The notes under the pieces are model-generated. The model made no database searches. It was not told where the DNA came from and saw nothing but the letters and a program-made list of their open reading frames with translations. Positions 46,316-56,110 of a DNA stretch of 64,000 nucleotides are shown piece by piece (position 1 is the stretch's first letter; every line of letters starts with the position of its first letter). This DNA is from Leptospira licerasiae serovar Varillal str. VAR 010 (GTDB taxonomy: Bacteria; Spirochaetota; Leptospiria; Leptospirales; Leptospiraceae), in the NCBI RefSeq assembly GCF_000244755.1, contig NZ_AHOO02000008.1, forward strand, positions 1 to 64,000, in the 5' to 3' direction. Position numbers and translations under genes: made by a program.

Positions 46316-47377
46316 TTAATTCAGCAGGCCTATCTCCTCTGCAGGATTAATCAGCTTGTTTTTCAACTCTTTAAGTTTTTCAAGCCTGTCATCTAACATC
46401 CAGTCTCCGAGCTTCTGCTTGTTTTGGTAATCTTCCAAGCCATAAGACTTAGGAATCCTTATTACCTCTTGGAAACCTTCAATCATTTCAATAAAAGCTG
46501 AGATAACACTACCTTCATACTTCCCTTCCATTGCATAAGGAGTCACATCATCTACAATATTGACCAGCTTCTTAGCTCTTTCAAGATGTTCATTGAAAGC
46601 CGGGTAATAGTATGTTTTTATCAAGTTTAAGTTTGCTTCTAAGAAAACACTGACGGAGTAGTCTACGTCATATTCTTCAATAGAAGGGAGGAACTCTTCA
46701 AGGAAATACTCAAATATTGCATTTATTGAACTTTCATCAAATTCGAAAAATCCTACAGAAATATCTCCAAACAAATTATTTAGAATTTCCCGATCCTTTA
46801 TCTCTATCCAAATCAGTAGAGCATCTTCTTCATAGCCAGTTTCAATATCATGGTTAATAGGAGAATTATTCTCAGGACCCAACTCACGCTCAAGATTACT
46901 ACTGGAAAATTCAATGCGACATTCATCATTCTCAAATCTAATAGTGTTATTTTCTTCTAAATAACTCTTCAAAAACCCAGGAGCATTCAAGACATTAAGT
47001 AAATGACGATAGTCTTGATAATTATATTTCAAATAGGTTTTTTTAACCAATGTAACATTCATAACATCTAAGGAATAGATACCTTCAAGCAAATATACGC
47101 CTAGGTCTCCCAATGCATCCGTCATCATTTCATCGAAGTAATCTTCTCCATCAAATTCAACACCTGGTAACACATACGGAATACTAATGGCATTCATATT
47201 GAATCTAATATGAAGATACTCTTCATCTTTACGAAGATAGATTTTAACAGGATCTATTTCCAACTGATCCTTATACTTTTCAGAAAAATCTACTTCATCA
47301 ATGTATGCTCTAAGAGTAATCCACTCTATTCCAATAAAATCTCTTTTCTCATTCATTTCATTATGAATATCTGTCAT
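46316..47377 (-). CDS. Hypothetical acidic protein
   Basis: The product has about 353 residues from the ATG at 47377, chosen because AAGGAG lies 7 bases upstream; the frame continues to 47416 without such a site. The protein is strongly acidic (many Glu/Asp runs such as Asp-Gly-Glu-Asp-Tyr-Phe-Asp-Glu) and lacks signal or membrane segments. Aromatic residues are frequent. Acidic proteins of plasmid-like elements can mimic DNA, but no specific anti-restriction family is recognised. It forms a unit with its own terminator. Confidence 0.55.
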   Translation of the reverse strand: MTDIHNEMNEKRDFIGIEWITLRAYIDEVDFSEKYKDQLEIDPVKIYLRKDEEYLHIRFNMNAISIPYVLPGVEFDGEDYFDEMMTDALGDLGVYLLEGIYSLDVMNVTLVKKTYLKYNYQDYRHLLNVLNAPGFLKSYLEENNTIRFENDECRIEFSSSNLERELGPENNSPINHDIETGYEEDALLIWIEIKDREILNNLFGDISVGFFEFDESSINAIFEYFLEEFLPSIEEYDVDYSVSVFLEANLNLIKTYYYPAFNEHLERAKKLVNIVDDVTPYAMEGKYEGSVISAFIEMIEGFQEVIRIPKSYGLEDYQNKQKLGDWMLDDRLEKLKELKNKLINPAEEIGLLN

Positions 47378-48014
47378 TAAATTCTCCTTATTCAATAAAC
47401 AGTTTTGAAGAATCATTCATTCGAATCTCCAATAAGTTAAGTATTTACTAATACTGTAACTACTAGTAGGTAAAAGTAATTAGAGTAGTAGTTAGGTAGA
47501 TAAAAACGTTCCAAGTTTTGTATAATAATAGAAAGTTATACAAAACCTATCAGCAATCCCCAAAGTCCTGGGAAATCGCTTGACGAAGTCACCAAACTCG
47601 GAAATCATTAAATCTACCAACCAAGTGCTGAAAAAAGGGCCAGCCAGCCTTAAACCCCTACCTGGCCGACCCTAAGTGTTAAGCTTGTTTTTCTCTTTTT
47701 TAGTAACCCCTAATTGATCTGAACTCGGGTCGGCGAATTTGCAAAATTCGGAAACCCTACATATATATTATAACGGGAAGTTTCACCGAAATTTGGGAAA
47801 TCGGAACTTTTTTCAAAAAAAGTTATCACTTTAAAATAACATTTGTTATATAAGTAATTTATAATTCACTTTTTCTTAATACTCTTCCTGAGAATTCGGA
47901 AATTGTTGAGTTACGAGTTAAAAAGTATAAATTCTAGGCGTTTTTGCCTCGAACTCGATTTTACGGAGAAACTGACTTTATAAAAAAATTTGAAAGGAAT
48001 CCACTAACTCAGAA
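47378..48014. other. Repeat-rich AT region upstream of the rep gene (candidate origin/control region)
   Basis: About 640 bp without a gene separate the divergent acidic protein and Rep genes. It contains a perfect dyad (47515-47546), partly repetitive TAGTAGTTAGGTAGA-like sequence (47470-47505), an imperfect GC-rich dyad near 47639-47672 followed by T-runs, and poly-A/poly-T stretches with dyads near 47805-47860. This is where a double-strand origin or copy-control RNA would be expected. Neither is proven. Confidence 0.45.
47515..47546. promoter_or_regulatory. 11-bp perfect inverted repeat (GTTTTGTATAA / TTATACAAAAC)
   Basis: Arms at 47515-47525 and 47536-47546 surround a 10-base loop. The site is ~140 bp upstream of the minus-strand acidic-protein gene and ~470 bp upstream of rep. 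There is no T tract after it, so an operator or Rep/partition site is more likely than a terminator. Confidence 0.45.
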
Positions 48015-49121
48015 ATGACGAACTACAACTTACAATACATTGAAGACTTCTTGGGGATTGATCGGGTCTGCTTTTTCACTCCTTACGGTAATATTAAACA
48101 TGGGTCGGGAGCTTGGGGACTAAATACTCCACCAGATCAGAAAGTCGAGACCCCAATAGCCAGATTAGGTAATAGCGGGATAGCCTACCGCCGAATGCAG
48201 CATACTGTTAAGCAGGATTTAGTATATTTCTGGTTTTCGTACTCGCGCTTATTCAATGGAATCAATCTTTCCTCTTATACTCCGGTAGGACGACTCTTAC
48301 CTTTGAACGATTTTATAAGTATCGCTGAGGAAAATGGAATTTCCTTTAAAAGCAGCGATGAAATTCACCTAGCTACAATTGAAATTTTCTCCAATATTCA
48401 ATTAGAGCATCCATATCCCAAATACTACGGACTCTTTAGAACAATGATTTTGCCTCGGATGAAGCTCTTTAGTTATGCGGATACTGTGTATTTAGGAAAC
48501 AGGCAGTCGAAGATTAAAACCTACGACAAGACGAACGAAGTATTCAATCGGCATGGTATCGGATTGAATAAGAATTTTGCCCGTATCGAACTAACTATAA
48601 AGAGGAAGGCGAAAGTTTCAAAATTAATTTCGAAAGCCATACCTCAAGTAAGCTCTGAAGATGATATGGCAGAGTATTTTGGTTACCCCTACAATTTAAT
48701 TTTTCAGAAGGTCTACTACGATAACATTGAGAAAGCTTTTAAAAAACTACTTAAATTCGACTTCAAACCAAACTCTGGAAATTTGCGGGACGAATTAGTA
48801 TCTTACTACAAAAATAAAAAGTCCCCCTCTAAATGGGCGGACAAAGCTCTAAATACTCTCTCTGAGATAAGATCTATTGGATTAGGAAACGTTTTCGCTA
48901 AACGATTGGAAGAGATCGAAGCGCAAGCGACAAAGCCTTTTGAAGTTAAAGGAAAGATGCAAAGAGTAAGAAAGGAAATCTTAGACTTATATTCCGATGC
49001 TCTTCTCATTGAGCATCAAATTAAATTCGGACCTTCACTTCTCGAAGAACTAAGGCGAAAAATGATTCTTCAGCGGAAGAAAATGCTCATATTCGGCGAA
49101 AATATCGAATTAGCATCATAA
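48015..49121 (+). CDS. Rolling-circle-type replication initiation protein (Rep_trans / phage gpII-like)
   Basis: This is a 368-residue basic protein. The key segment near residues 158-177 (Thr-Val-Tyr-Leu-Gly-Asn-Arg-Gln-Ser, then Lys-Thr-Tyr-Asp-Lys-Thr-Asn-Glu) matches the tyrosine-containing motif of plasmid Rep_trans and phage gpII/X initiators. These nick the plus-strand origin and stay linked through a Tyr. Further support comes from Arg-Ile-Glu-Leu-Thr-Ile-Lys in the next strand. The upstream AT-rich, dyad-rich region would be the origin. The assignment is by motif; overall divergence from known Reps is high. Confidence 0.65.
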   Translation: MTNYNLQYIEDFLGIDRVCFFTPYGNIKHGSGAWGLNTPPDQKVETPIARLGNSGIAYRRMQHTVKQDLVYFWFSYSRLFNGINLSSYTPVGRLLPLNDFISIAEENGISFKSSDEIHLATIEIFSNIQLEHPYPKYYGLFRTMILPRMKLFSYADTVYLGNRQSKIKTYDKTNEVFNRHGIGLNKNFARIELTIKRKAKVSKLISKAIPQVSSEDDMAEYFGYPYNLIFQKVYYDNIEKAFKKLLKFDFKPNSGNLRDELVSYYKNKKSPSKWADKALNTLSEIRSIGLGNVFAKRLEEIEAQATKPFEVKGKMQRVRKEILDLYSDALLIEHQIKFGPSLLEELRRKMILQRKKMLIFGENIELAS

Positions 49122-49171
49122 TTTGAAAAAGCTCCAGTCCTTTTAACTGAATCTGGAGCTTTCTTGAACTC

Positions 49172-51475
49172 TTAGAGTAGCATTAACTTCTTATTGAAAA
49201 AATCGGGAAGCTTACCCTTCCAACGGATAAAACATCTTTCAAGAAAAGCTAAGTCTTTTCGCTTAAATTTATAGTGCTCTACACCTTCTATTTTCTTAAC
49301 CAATAGGGAAGTTCCAAATTTTTTCAAAATACTATTCAGCGTATTTACAAATAATTGGCGATTAGAATGCGTAATTTCAATTCCGAAATATTCTCTTACT
49401 TGATCTTTATTGCTGTATAGGATGAATCCAAACTTTGCAATTTCAAGGGCAGTGAAATATTTAAACTTATTTAGCTCCTTAAGAGGCGAATAGATTAAAT
49501 CATAAAACTGGCTCCTTCCGGGTATGCCTTCTTCTATGAAATTCGCGATCTTTACTGTACTTTTAATATAACCTAGAGCCTCACTTGTATTCATACGGAA
49601 TATGAAGTATTCTTTAAGGCATTCGTAAAGTTTCTTAGTAGACGAAAACGAGACGCATGCATAGTCAAAGTTTCTTTTGCTATCCCAGCTTCCATCAAAC
49701 CCAATAATACTTTTGATCTGATAGCTTTTTAAACCTAATGCTTCATTGACCGAAATATTACCTTTAGATTTTAAAGCAAGAGCCTCCTTAAATTGAATCT
49801 CTGGTGCTACTATTAGCCCAAAAGATTCCTCTGTTTGTCTTTCTTTTACAAATGTTTGGTCCAACGTAGCTATATGAGAACCATCTATCCGGTTGTCTAT
49901 TTCCGTAATTATAAAATTACGCTCATAGCAGTACAATTTGAAGAAGTATCCAAGATACTTTCTTGAAATTTCACTCTCCGAAACGACCATCTCCCGAGCA
50001 ATATCCCATGCTGTAATATCGAAATCCGAAGTTATATCCCCACCAGCTTCCATAAATTGAGTCATTTCAATTTGAACTTTAGCTTTTTCGTTATATGATC
50101 TTTTCAAGTCCTCTTTGGTTCTAAACTGTTTTATACCAGGTGGGGCATCATAGTTTTTCGTAAACACATGTAAATTTTCGTATTTCCTAAATCGATTGCA
50201 TAGTTGAAAGGTCTCCCATACATCGAGAGTTTTGTCTGTATTCGCAATTAGGTACATGTTGTTTGCGAACCAGAACTGAAAATCTACTCCGGAGCCAATT
50301 ACAGATGTATATAATACCACATCAAAATTACTGATGTCTCGGGCATATAATAACACTTCTTGTTGGAGCTTTCCCTCTTTCGTTTCTTCGTTAATTGTTA
50401 ATATTTTCTTATCAGGATATTTCTCTCTAATTTTAAATTCAAGGTCCTGCAGAAAGGTCTTTGAATGCCCACATACTGATACTCGGAATCCGTTCTGAAT
50501 ATCTCTTTCTATTTGCGACAAGATCGACTTTAAACTTTTATGGCAAACCAATTGTCGCTTTGAATACTTTGTCTTCCGGTTGAAAAAGTACCTAATATCT
50601 TCCTTAGAAGCAATCGACTGAATAAAATGTACAGTGCTCGGTAAAATGTCAGCGGATGAAAAAACTGCATATTTGCAATTCTCGATTAAATTCGAAATTG
50701 TATATATTACGTCCCTCCATTGTTTTCGCATTGTTTCCTTAAATATTTGAGCAACAACCTGGTCAACCTCATCAATTATCACGACCGCGTCTCGGAAATA
50801 TCCCGGATCAATCTTGTGAATCGAATTCACACAAATCGCAATACTATCCCTTACGTTATTTAATCTTTCATCTCCTAATTTGTTGTAATTGCGAATTGGG
50901 ATACCCCCGTTATTAAACCTGAAACATATTTGATCAATGAGACCTACTCTATGGGCAATATATATGACTTTCTCGCCTTTAAACAAATGACAGAATGCCT
51001 CAGTCTTACCAGTCCCATGAGCTGATTGCAGAATATTGACTTTGCTAAGATATCTTGAATCTGACAAATATTCGGATACGTAATTTTTTTCAAAAATGGA
51101 AGGCTCATATAATTTGCTTAAGTATACTGGAATTTCTAAACGACCATTAAACTTTTGAAAATTTGGATCTACCCAACCGTATTCTTTTGCTATCTTGAAG
51201 AATGTTTTAATTTCCCCGAACTTTCTTGTTCTCAAAATTTCACCTAAATTGAAACTATTGGAACCGGATATCTTCTCTTTCATTAATTTAGCGATATCTT
51301 CTGCGCTTAACTTATCCGCCAGGGTGCTTGCTATCGTTCGATATTTTGACCAAAGCCCTTTTTCGTCCGACAAGAGATTCGGAATTTGTTTTAAGGCTGA
51401 CTGAACTACTCCTATTAATATTTCCTTTTCTCCAATACCATCTGACTGGTTATTCATCTTTACAGATTTCTCCAA
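49172..51475 (-). CDS. SF2-type replication helicase (CyRepA1/origin-binding-protein-like)
   Basis: The 767-residue protein has Walker A Ser-Ala-His-Gly-Thr-Gly-Lys-Thr-Glu (near 150), a DEAD-like box Ile-Ile-Asp-Glu-Val-Asp-Gln-Val (near 231), Ser-Ser-Ala-Asp (motif III-like) and Cys-Asn-Arg-Phe-Arg (motif VI, near 427). The ~120-residue N-terminal domain and ~300-residue C-terminal part are of unknown fold. The layout recalls superfamily-2 helicases of plasmid and viral replication, such as origin-binding proteins and the CyRepA1 group. It is convergent with rep, so together they likely form the replication module. The role is inferred. Confidence 0.65.
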   Translation of the reverse strand: MEKSVKMNNQSDGIGEKEILIGVVQSALKQIPNLLSDEKGLWSKYRTIASTLADKLSAEDIAKLMKEKISGSNSFNLGEILRTRKFGEIKTFFKIAKEYGWVDPNFQKFNGRLEIPVYLSKLYEPSIFEKNYVSEYLSDSRYLSKVNILQSAHGTGKTEAFCHLFKGEKVIYIAHRVGLIDQICFRFNNGGIPIRNYNKLGDERLNNVRDSIAICVNSIHKIDPGYFRDAVVIIDEVDQVVAQIFKETMRKQWRDVIYTISNLIENCKYAVFSSADILPSTVHFIQSIASKEDIRYFFNRKTKYSKRQLVCHKSLKSILSQIERDIQNGFRVSVCGHSKTFLQDLEFKIREKYPDKKILTINEETKEGKLQQEVLLYARDISNFDVVLYTSVIGSGVDFQFWFANNMYLIANTDKTLDVWETFQLCNRFRKYENLHVFTKNYDAPPGIKQFRTKEDLKRSYNEKAKVQIEMTQFMEAGGDITSDFDITAWDIAREMVVSESEISRKYLGYFFKLYCYERNFIITEIDNRIDGSHIATLDQTFVKERQTEESFGLIVAPEIQFKEALALKSKGNISVNEALGLKSYQIKSIIGFDGSWDSKRNFDYACVSFSSTKKLYECLKEYFIFRMNTSEALGYIKSTVKIANFIEEGIPGRSQFYDLIYSPLKELNKFKYFTALEIAKFGFILYSNKDQVREYFGIEITHSNRQLFVNTLNSILKKFGTSLLVKKIEGVEHYKFKRKDLAFLERCFIRWKGKLPDFFNKKLMLL

Positions 51476-51776
51476 ATATATTTCTATACATTAACTAAAG
51501 TAAAAAACAAGAAACCAGCACACGATTTTCTTATTATATAATCATTAATTAACTTATTTAGATATATCAATGGTTGCACCTTGTTTATAAAATAGTCAAA
51601 CCAACCTCGAAAAAAAATTAAAATCGGATTAAACTTTTTTTCACAATTTTAGATTTTTTTTATAAATATTCAGGATTTTTCAAAACTTTCAATTATAATA
51701 GAGTTTTATAGAAAGAATGAAATTTTGATAAATTTTTTGCATTTTTAAGATTTTTTTTCAAAAACATTGATCCGAC
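51476..51776. other. Poly-A/poly-T intergenic region
   Basis: About 300 bp of extreme AT content (runs of T at 51640-51662 and 51750-51766) lies between two minus-strand genes. It should contain the helicase promoter. The easily melted sequence next to replication genes makes an origin possible. No clear hairpin or iteron was found. Confidence 0.35.
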
Positions 51777-52550
51777 TTATATTTTTTTTGCCAACTGCCA
51801 GAGATCATTATTGAAAGAGACTAACCTATCAATGCTCGTGAGACTCTTTATTTTTCTTTGACCGACGGAAGGAACTATATATCGACCAAGACCTTTGACA
51901 AAAGTTTCCTGGACTCGATTTAGGACCTTCCAAGAATCAAATCCCTGGTCTTCGGTGCGGCGAACTCTTAGGACTGAGTTTTCAATACTTTCCTGGTCTC
52001 CAACAAAGTCAGATCCGAAACGAAGATCTACAGCGTTCTTTACGAATAGTTTTACCTTGTCGGGAGAAAGTTCCTTAGCTTTTAGAAATCTAATCTCTTC
52101 GACAAAACCATCAAACCCATTCAAAACTTGATTAATCTTAGTTTGAATCGGTTCTCGATTCTTCTTGTAGTGTCGAAAGATTGAATGACCGCCAGTCCCC
52201 AGGTTTCGGACCATTAACTGATTACCACAAACGACTCTCATAAAGCCGTAGAATAATTCGAGTGAGTTTGTTTGATCGTGGGAATTACGGATTACTACAT
52301 TTAGGTTTCCTTCGTCCTCAATTTTGTAGTCATTGTGTTTTAAGATCACAAGGTGCTTCTGAAAACCTCTCCGATCTTCTACCCTGACATTCTTCTCTGA
52401 GGCAGTTTGAATCTCCCACCCTTTCTCTTGAAAGAGTGAGATGACATCAGAGGTTTTAATATGCAAATATCTTTCGCTTGTTTGCCCGTAATGGGAATCC
52501 GAAAAAACAGATGGAGCTCTTTCTTTCAACTCCTCGTAATTAATACTCAT
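51777..52550 (-). CDS. DUF932-like plasmid/phage protein
   Basis: The 257-residue protein has the layout of the DUF932 / phage-plasmid protein group. An N-terminal segment is followed by a central Asn-Val-Val-Ile-Arg-Asn-Ser-His-Asp, then Val-Val-Cys-Gly-Asn-Gln-Leu-Met-Val (near 105-113), and later a helical C-terminus. These proteins are common on plasmids and phages next to replication genes, but their biochemical role is unknown. Here it is upstream of the helicase gene on the same strand, separated by the poly-A/T region. Confidence 0.7.
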   Translation of the reverse strand: MSINYEELKERAPSVFSDSHYGQTSERYLHIKTSDVISLFQEKGWEIQTASEKNVRVEDRRGFQKHLVILKHNDYKIEDEGNLNVVIRNSHDQTNSLELFYGFMRVVCGNQLMVRNLGTGGHSIFRHYKKNREPIQTKINQVLNGFDGFVEEIRFLKAKELSPDKVKLFVKNAVDLRFGSDFVGDQESIENSVLRVRRTEDQGFDSWKVLNRVQETFVKGLGRYIVPSVGQRKIKSLTSIDRLVSFNNDLWQLAKKI

Positions 52551-52662
52551 TTGAACTCCTAAGAACTAGGAATTTCATTTTCTTCATTTGTAATATACGA
52601 AAGCGTTTTTTCTGAGAAGCCAGTATTTTTAGATTAGTCAAATTGAATTACGAAAGTCTATT

Positions 52663-54126
52663 TTAAATTTTCTTTTTTGTTCTATCTCGTTGCATCGGAC
52701 TAACTATTGGCAAAGAATAAAATTTCATTCGAGAACCATTATCCCACGAATAATCTATATATTCTCCTGAATAAAAGAGAAGTTTTAATATAATTCTATT
52801 TAACAAAGTTCTAAAAGCCAATGTTCGATTACTTAGTTTTGTATAGTTTTTAGGCTTTAATGATCCATGCACGACAGAATTTCTTTCTCTAATAACCTCC
52901 TTTTCGACTATATCGAATTCCAGCCCGATTTCATTTAAAAAGATTAAATTCTTTTCGTTATTAGATAAAGCATTCACTCCTTCTATTTTCGAAATCAATT
53001 TGGCTCCAGAAGGAACAGCGCTTAGTCGATCCTTAATTGCACCAAACTCTTGTCCAAGTAGTTCTAAATATTCATCAGGTTCAACATGAAAAGAAAATTT
53101 AGAATTTGCTTCATTCTTAAACCAAGCGTTCTTCAAAAGATCAAATGCTGTCGCAAGGGGTTGCATTTGTATATCGAGAGGTAAATAATGAGATTGATTA
53201 ATAAGCCAAATCGCTTCATGAATCGGCAACGAATCAAATTTTAAAACAAATACCTCTAATAAAGATTCAAATAACTCTTCAATTTTTATTCCGCTCTTAT
53301 CTATTCTTCTTAATTCGATTGGAATTGGATAGATGTGTATTTTTTCTATAATTTCCTTAAGATTACTTCGAATAGAATTTCTATGCAAGGTCTTCGTCGG
53401 CTCAAGATTTTTATCTAAAAAGCTATATCCGTTATTAAGTAATTCTTTCCCGCACAAAAAAGAATAAAGAGAAGCTGTTGCATCTACTACTTTTTGAGGC
53501 GGTGGGCTTTCACCATAGAATCGAATAATTGATATTGGAATGGGCGATTTATCATCGCTTATTGAATAACATAATTCAATTCTCCAAATTAAATATTTAA
53601 ATTGAATATGGTTTCTAGAAAAAGAAGGACCAGAAAAATCCTTTAATCTTATGCTTTTATTTTCGCCAACGCGAATTGTAGTAATCTTTCTAGATTCGAT
53701 GATCTGAAAGCGATTAAATGGAAAATGGCGATCACCATTTAAATACCAATAATTATAATGATTAGTGACCTCACTCTTGCGACGCCTAAAATTAATTGTA
53801 ATAACTTCACCGGTGGCTATTACATCGTTACCTTTAAAACTTACCTCCTGAATGTAATAATCTCTAATTACTGCAATAAAGAGGTTTCCACTTGTGAGAG
53901 CAAAAATTGAGTTCTTTTTAGATTTTCGATTATCATCAAGGAGGCCGGCAGTAATTCGATTCACATCATCCCGGGATTCAGCGTTACAAGTTAATTTAAA
54001 TTTTATACGATAATTTTCGTCGTATTCTATTTCAATTTCTCTTACTTCAGTAGGCAATGAACCACCAATTACATTAAGTTTAGCCCCTGGCAATAAATTC
54101 TGGTTTAGAAAGCGAGAAGTATCCAT
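52663..54126 (-). CDS. HEPN-domain protein, ApeA-like (candidate anti-phage RNase)
   Basis: The product has about 487 residues from the ATG at 54126; a TTG 18 bp upstream is possible. The N-terminal ~250 residues are beta-rich. The C-terminal part is helical and carries Arg-Glu-Arg-Asn-Ser-Val-Val-His-Gly (near 430-438), an RxxxxH HEPN ribonuclease motif, with a typical Leu-Leu-Lys-Asn-Ala-Trp-Phe-Lys helix upstream. This order matches ApeA-type defence proteins, which abort infection by cleaving RNA. It is monocistronic. ApeA membership is inferred from layout and motif. Confidence 0.6.
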   Translation of the reverse strand: MDTSRFLNQNLLPGAKLNVIGGSLPTEVREIEIEYDENYRIKFKLTCNAESRDDVNRITAGLLDDNRKSKKNSIFALTSGNLFIAVIRDYYIQEVSFKGNDVIATGEVITINFRRRKSEVTNHYNYWYLNGDRHFPFNRFQIIESRKITTIRVGENKSIRLKDFSGPSFSRNHIQFKYLIWRIELCYSISDDKSPIPISIIRFYGESPPPQKVVDATASLYSFLCGKELLNNGYSFLDKNLEPTKTLHRNSIRSNLKEIIEKIHIYPIPIELRRIDKSGIKIEELFESLLEVFVLKFDSLPIHEAIWLINQSHYLPLDIQMQPLATAFDLLKNAWFKNEANSKFSFHVEPDEYLELLGQEFGAIKDRLSAVPSGAKLISKIEGVNALSNNEKNLIFLNEIGLEFDIVEKEVIRERNSVVHGSLKPKNYTKLSNRTLAFRTLLNRIILKLLFYSGEYIDYSWDNGSRMKFYSLPIVSPMQRDRTKKKI

Positions 54127-54239
54127 GGCCAAAAATCCGCGCAAGAGAATAATAATAAAAGAATTTTCTAAATAATTTGAACAGAAATTTGCACTATAAT
54201 TTATATCCTGAAGATCCTTTGTAATTAATTAAAGAATAC

Positions 54240-55232
54240 TCACTTCTTAATACCAAATTCATTATTTAAAGAACTGCGAATAATAGGAATACAGGAGGAG
54301 AAATTGTAAACACAAGGGGAATAAGAATCTGTTCCGTCAAACTTCTTACATGCAGAATTTACTAGACCTTGAGCAACCAATTCATTGGTATAATTACCTT
54401 CATCTGAAATATGATTTATACTCTCACGTAAAATAGAATAATCGAAAGAAGCTTTACACTCTGATTCTTTCTTCTTCATCCAAGCATTGTTGATCCTTTT
54501 ATATGCACTCGCGGAATAGATCTTTTCGCCTTCAATCCAGGCTGCTGGGATCAAATTGTTATTCTGCAGGTCGGTTACAAAATAGAAATAGGAACTTTGC
54601 TCGGATTTATATACAGGACGATCATTCCAGTAATGCTGAACCTCCGCGCTCTTTGTTAGCTTGAACATATCGAGATCAGAGATTGGAACTGTGACTTTTC
54701 CATTTTTGAATATATAGCTCTTTGCGAAATTCAATCCTTTATTCACTAAGGTAACTGCGGCAGGAGTATTTTCAATTTTTACAGCACTCTTCGGAGACCT
54801 TTCTGTCTCTCTCTTTGTTTCATCATAGGTTTTAAGTCGGTAAATCGGATAAGTAGCCCAATCATAGATAAGTATAGGAAGAGTAAAAATGATTCCAATA
54901 CCCATGATTGTAAACGGACCTTCAACCAAACATTTGGAATAATTCTTTCTTTCACCGCAAACATCACTATCGAAGTCAGCACCGGTCCTTTGAACATTGT
55001 AAGTTCTATCATAAGCTACTTTGTCGAAGTTAGTCTTGTTCTCAGTAAAGGAAAACTGCAGACCGCTTTCGGTTAACTTATACTCAATAGAATATTCGGA
55101 CTTTGAATCAAAATCCGCATTCCTACTTACTTCTGTCTGTGAAATAAGAGTTCTCTTTTTCTGATAAGGCAAACAACCAAAGATTCCAAAAACAATTACT
55201 ACTTTAATTAAACCTAATATTATCTTCTGCAT
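54240..55232 (-). CDS. Hypothetical lipoprotein
   Basis: The product has about 330 residues from the ATG at 55232, preferred over the frame's earlier start at 55256 because GAGGG lies upstream and the signal peptide then begins correctly. A hydrophobic core (Val-Val-Ile-Val-Phe-Gly-Ile-Phe) leads to a Phe-Gly-Cys lipobox. A second hydrophobic stretch near residue 110-130 and Cys residues near 91, 99, 251, 301, 315 and 321 suggest a folded envelope domain with disulfides. It starts 58 bp after the TIGR04452-like gene on the same strand, so they form an operon. The function is unknown. Confidence 0.6.
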   Translation of the reverse strand: MQKIILGLIKVVIVFGIFGCLPYQKKRTLISQTEVSRNADFDSKSEYSIEYKLTESGLQFSFTENKTNFDKVAYDRTYNVQRTGADFDSDVCGERKNYSKCLVEGPFTIMGIGIIFTLPILIYDWATYPIYRLKTYDETKRETERSPKSAVKIENTPAAVTLVNKGLNFAKSYIFKNGKVTVPISDLDMFKLTKSAEVQHYWNDRPVYKSEQSSYFYFVTDLQNNNLIPAAWIEGEKIYSASAYKRINNAWMKKKESECKASFDYSILRESINHISDEGNYTNELVAQGLVNSACKKFDGTDSYSPCVYNFSSCIPIIRSSLNNEFGIKK

Positions 55233-55289
55233 TCCAATACCCTCGAAACCTGTCATTCCTCCCAGTTCTTTTTACGAAAGGATTTTTTT

Positions 55290-55682
55290 CTAATAAATTG
55301 GACTAGAAGGTTTTAAATGGCACTGAATCATTGCAATGAAGCCAGGAGATCTAATCAGATACCCCCAGGTCTGAATTTCACTGATACATTTATCCACATC
55401 TGATTTGTGATAGTAGTCACCGGAATTGATACCTGCAAGACTCGAAGCTTGAGCATTTAATAGAGCATTACTGGCGGTAAGGACTGAAGGATCATAAGAA
55501 GCGGCTACAGCGACGTATGTATTTACTGCATCTTGGATCCTTTGCTTTACTTCAGATCCCTTTAGTCGATCATCAGCTAACCCTGCTTCGTTGAGAAGAT
55601 TGCAGTCATAAAAGGAAAAACAAAGAAAAAGAGTTAATCGAACGAGAAACCTACTCTTCTTGCAATTTAGACAGTTCGTCAT
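55290..55682 (-). CDS. Leptospira-type small lipoprotein (TIGR04452-like), paralogue
   Basis: The 130-residue product has a signal with a Phe-Tyr-Asp-Cys lipobox near residue 28. The mature part shares Lys-Gly-Ser-Glu-Val-Lys-Gln-Arg-Ile, an Ala-rich helix and Tyr-Tyr-His-Lys-Ser-Asp-Val-Asp-Lys-Cys with a late Cys, as in the gene at 2968-3420. A near-perfect GGAGG lies before the ATG. It is first in a two-gene lipoprotein operon. The role is unknown. Confidence 0.65.
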   Translation of the reverse strand: MTNCLNCKKSRFLVRLTLFLCFSFYDCNLLNEAGLADDRLKGSEVKQRIQDAVNTYVAVAASYDPSVLTASNALLNAQASSLAGINSGDYYHKSDVDKCISEIQTWGYLIRSPGFIAMIQCHLKPSSPIY

Positions 55683-55793
55683 TGAACGCCTCCTAGTTTA
55701 AGATCCTAAAATAGATCTGGAGCGAATATAGTTAATTTTATCGCACTTTATATAGTGTGTTTTATAAGTCAAATTGGAATTATTCTTCTATAT

Positions 55794-56099
55794 GTGGATT
55801 TCACTACCTTTCGCCGAAAAGTCGGTCTTAGATTAAAGGAATTGCGGATTGAAAGGAACCTTTCTCAGGAAGATCTAGATTCTGGCGATGATGGAATTCC
55901 TTATCGAACGATACAGAATATTGAAGCGGGAAGATCTAGTATAAATCTCCGAACAATCTACAAGATTTGTAGAAAGCTAAAGGTCAATGCAATGGAACTG
56001 TTTGATTTAGAAAAGCTGAGTAATCATCCACCCAAAAAAAGAGCCCGCAAGAAGACACTATATAAGAAAGTGACTACAAAAAGTAATTTAAATAAGTAA
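55794..56099 (+). CDS. XRE-family HTH protein
   Basis: The product has about 101 residues if started at GTG 55794; the frame is open back to GTG 55755, but the extra 13 residues are hydrophobic and unlike a regulator. The helix-turn-helix runs from about Leu-Lys-Glu-Leu-Arg-Ile-Glu-Arg-Asn-Leu-Ser-Gln-Glu-Asp-Leu to Asn-Ile-Glu-Ala-Gly-Arg-Ser-Ser. The C-terminus is basic. A broken relative follows directly (56111-56290). It may control the lipoprotein operon or the downstream restriction-modification gene, like a C protein, but no operator was identified. Confidence 0.7.
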   Translation: MDFTTFRRKVGLRLKELRIERNLSQEDLDSGDDGIPYRTIQNIEAGRSSINLRTIYKICRKLKVNAMELFDLEKLSNHPPKKRARKKTLYKKVTTKSNLNK

Positions 56100-56110
56100 A
56101 GTTATCTTAC

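Noticed and set aside
47639..47672. Possible terminator (GGCCAG ... CTGGCC)
   Set aside because: The stem is short with a ~20-base loop, and no plus-strand gene ends upstream of it.
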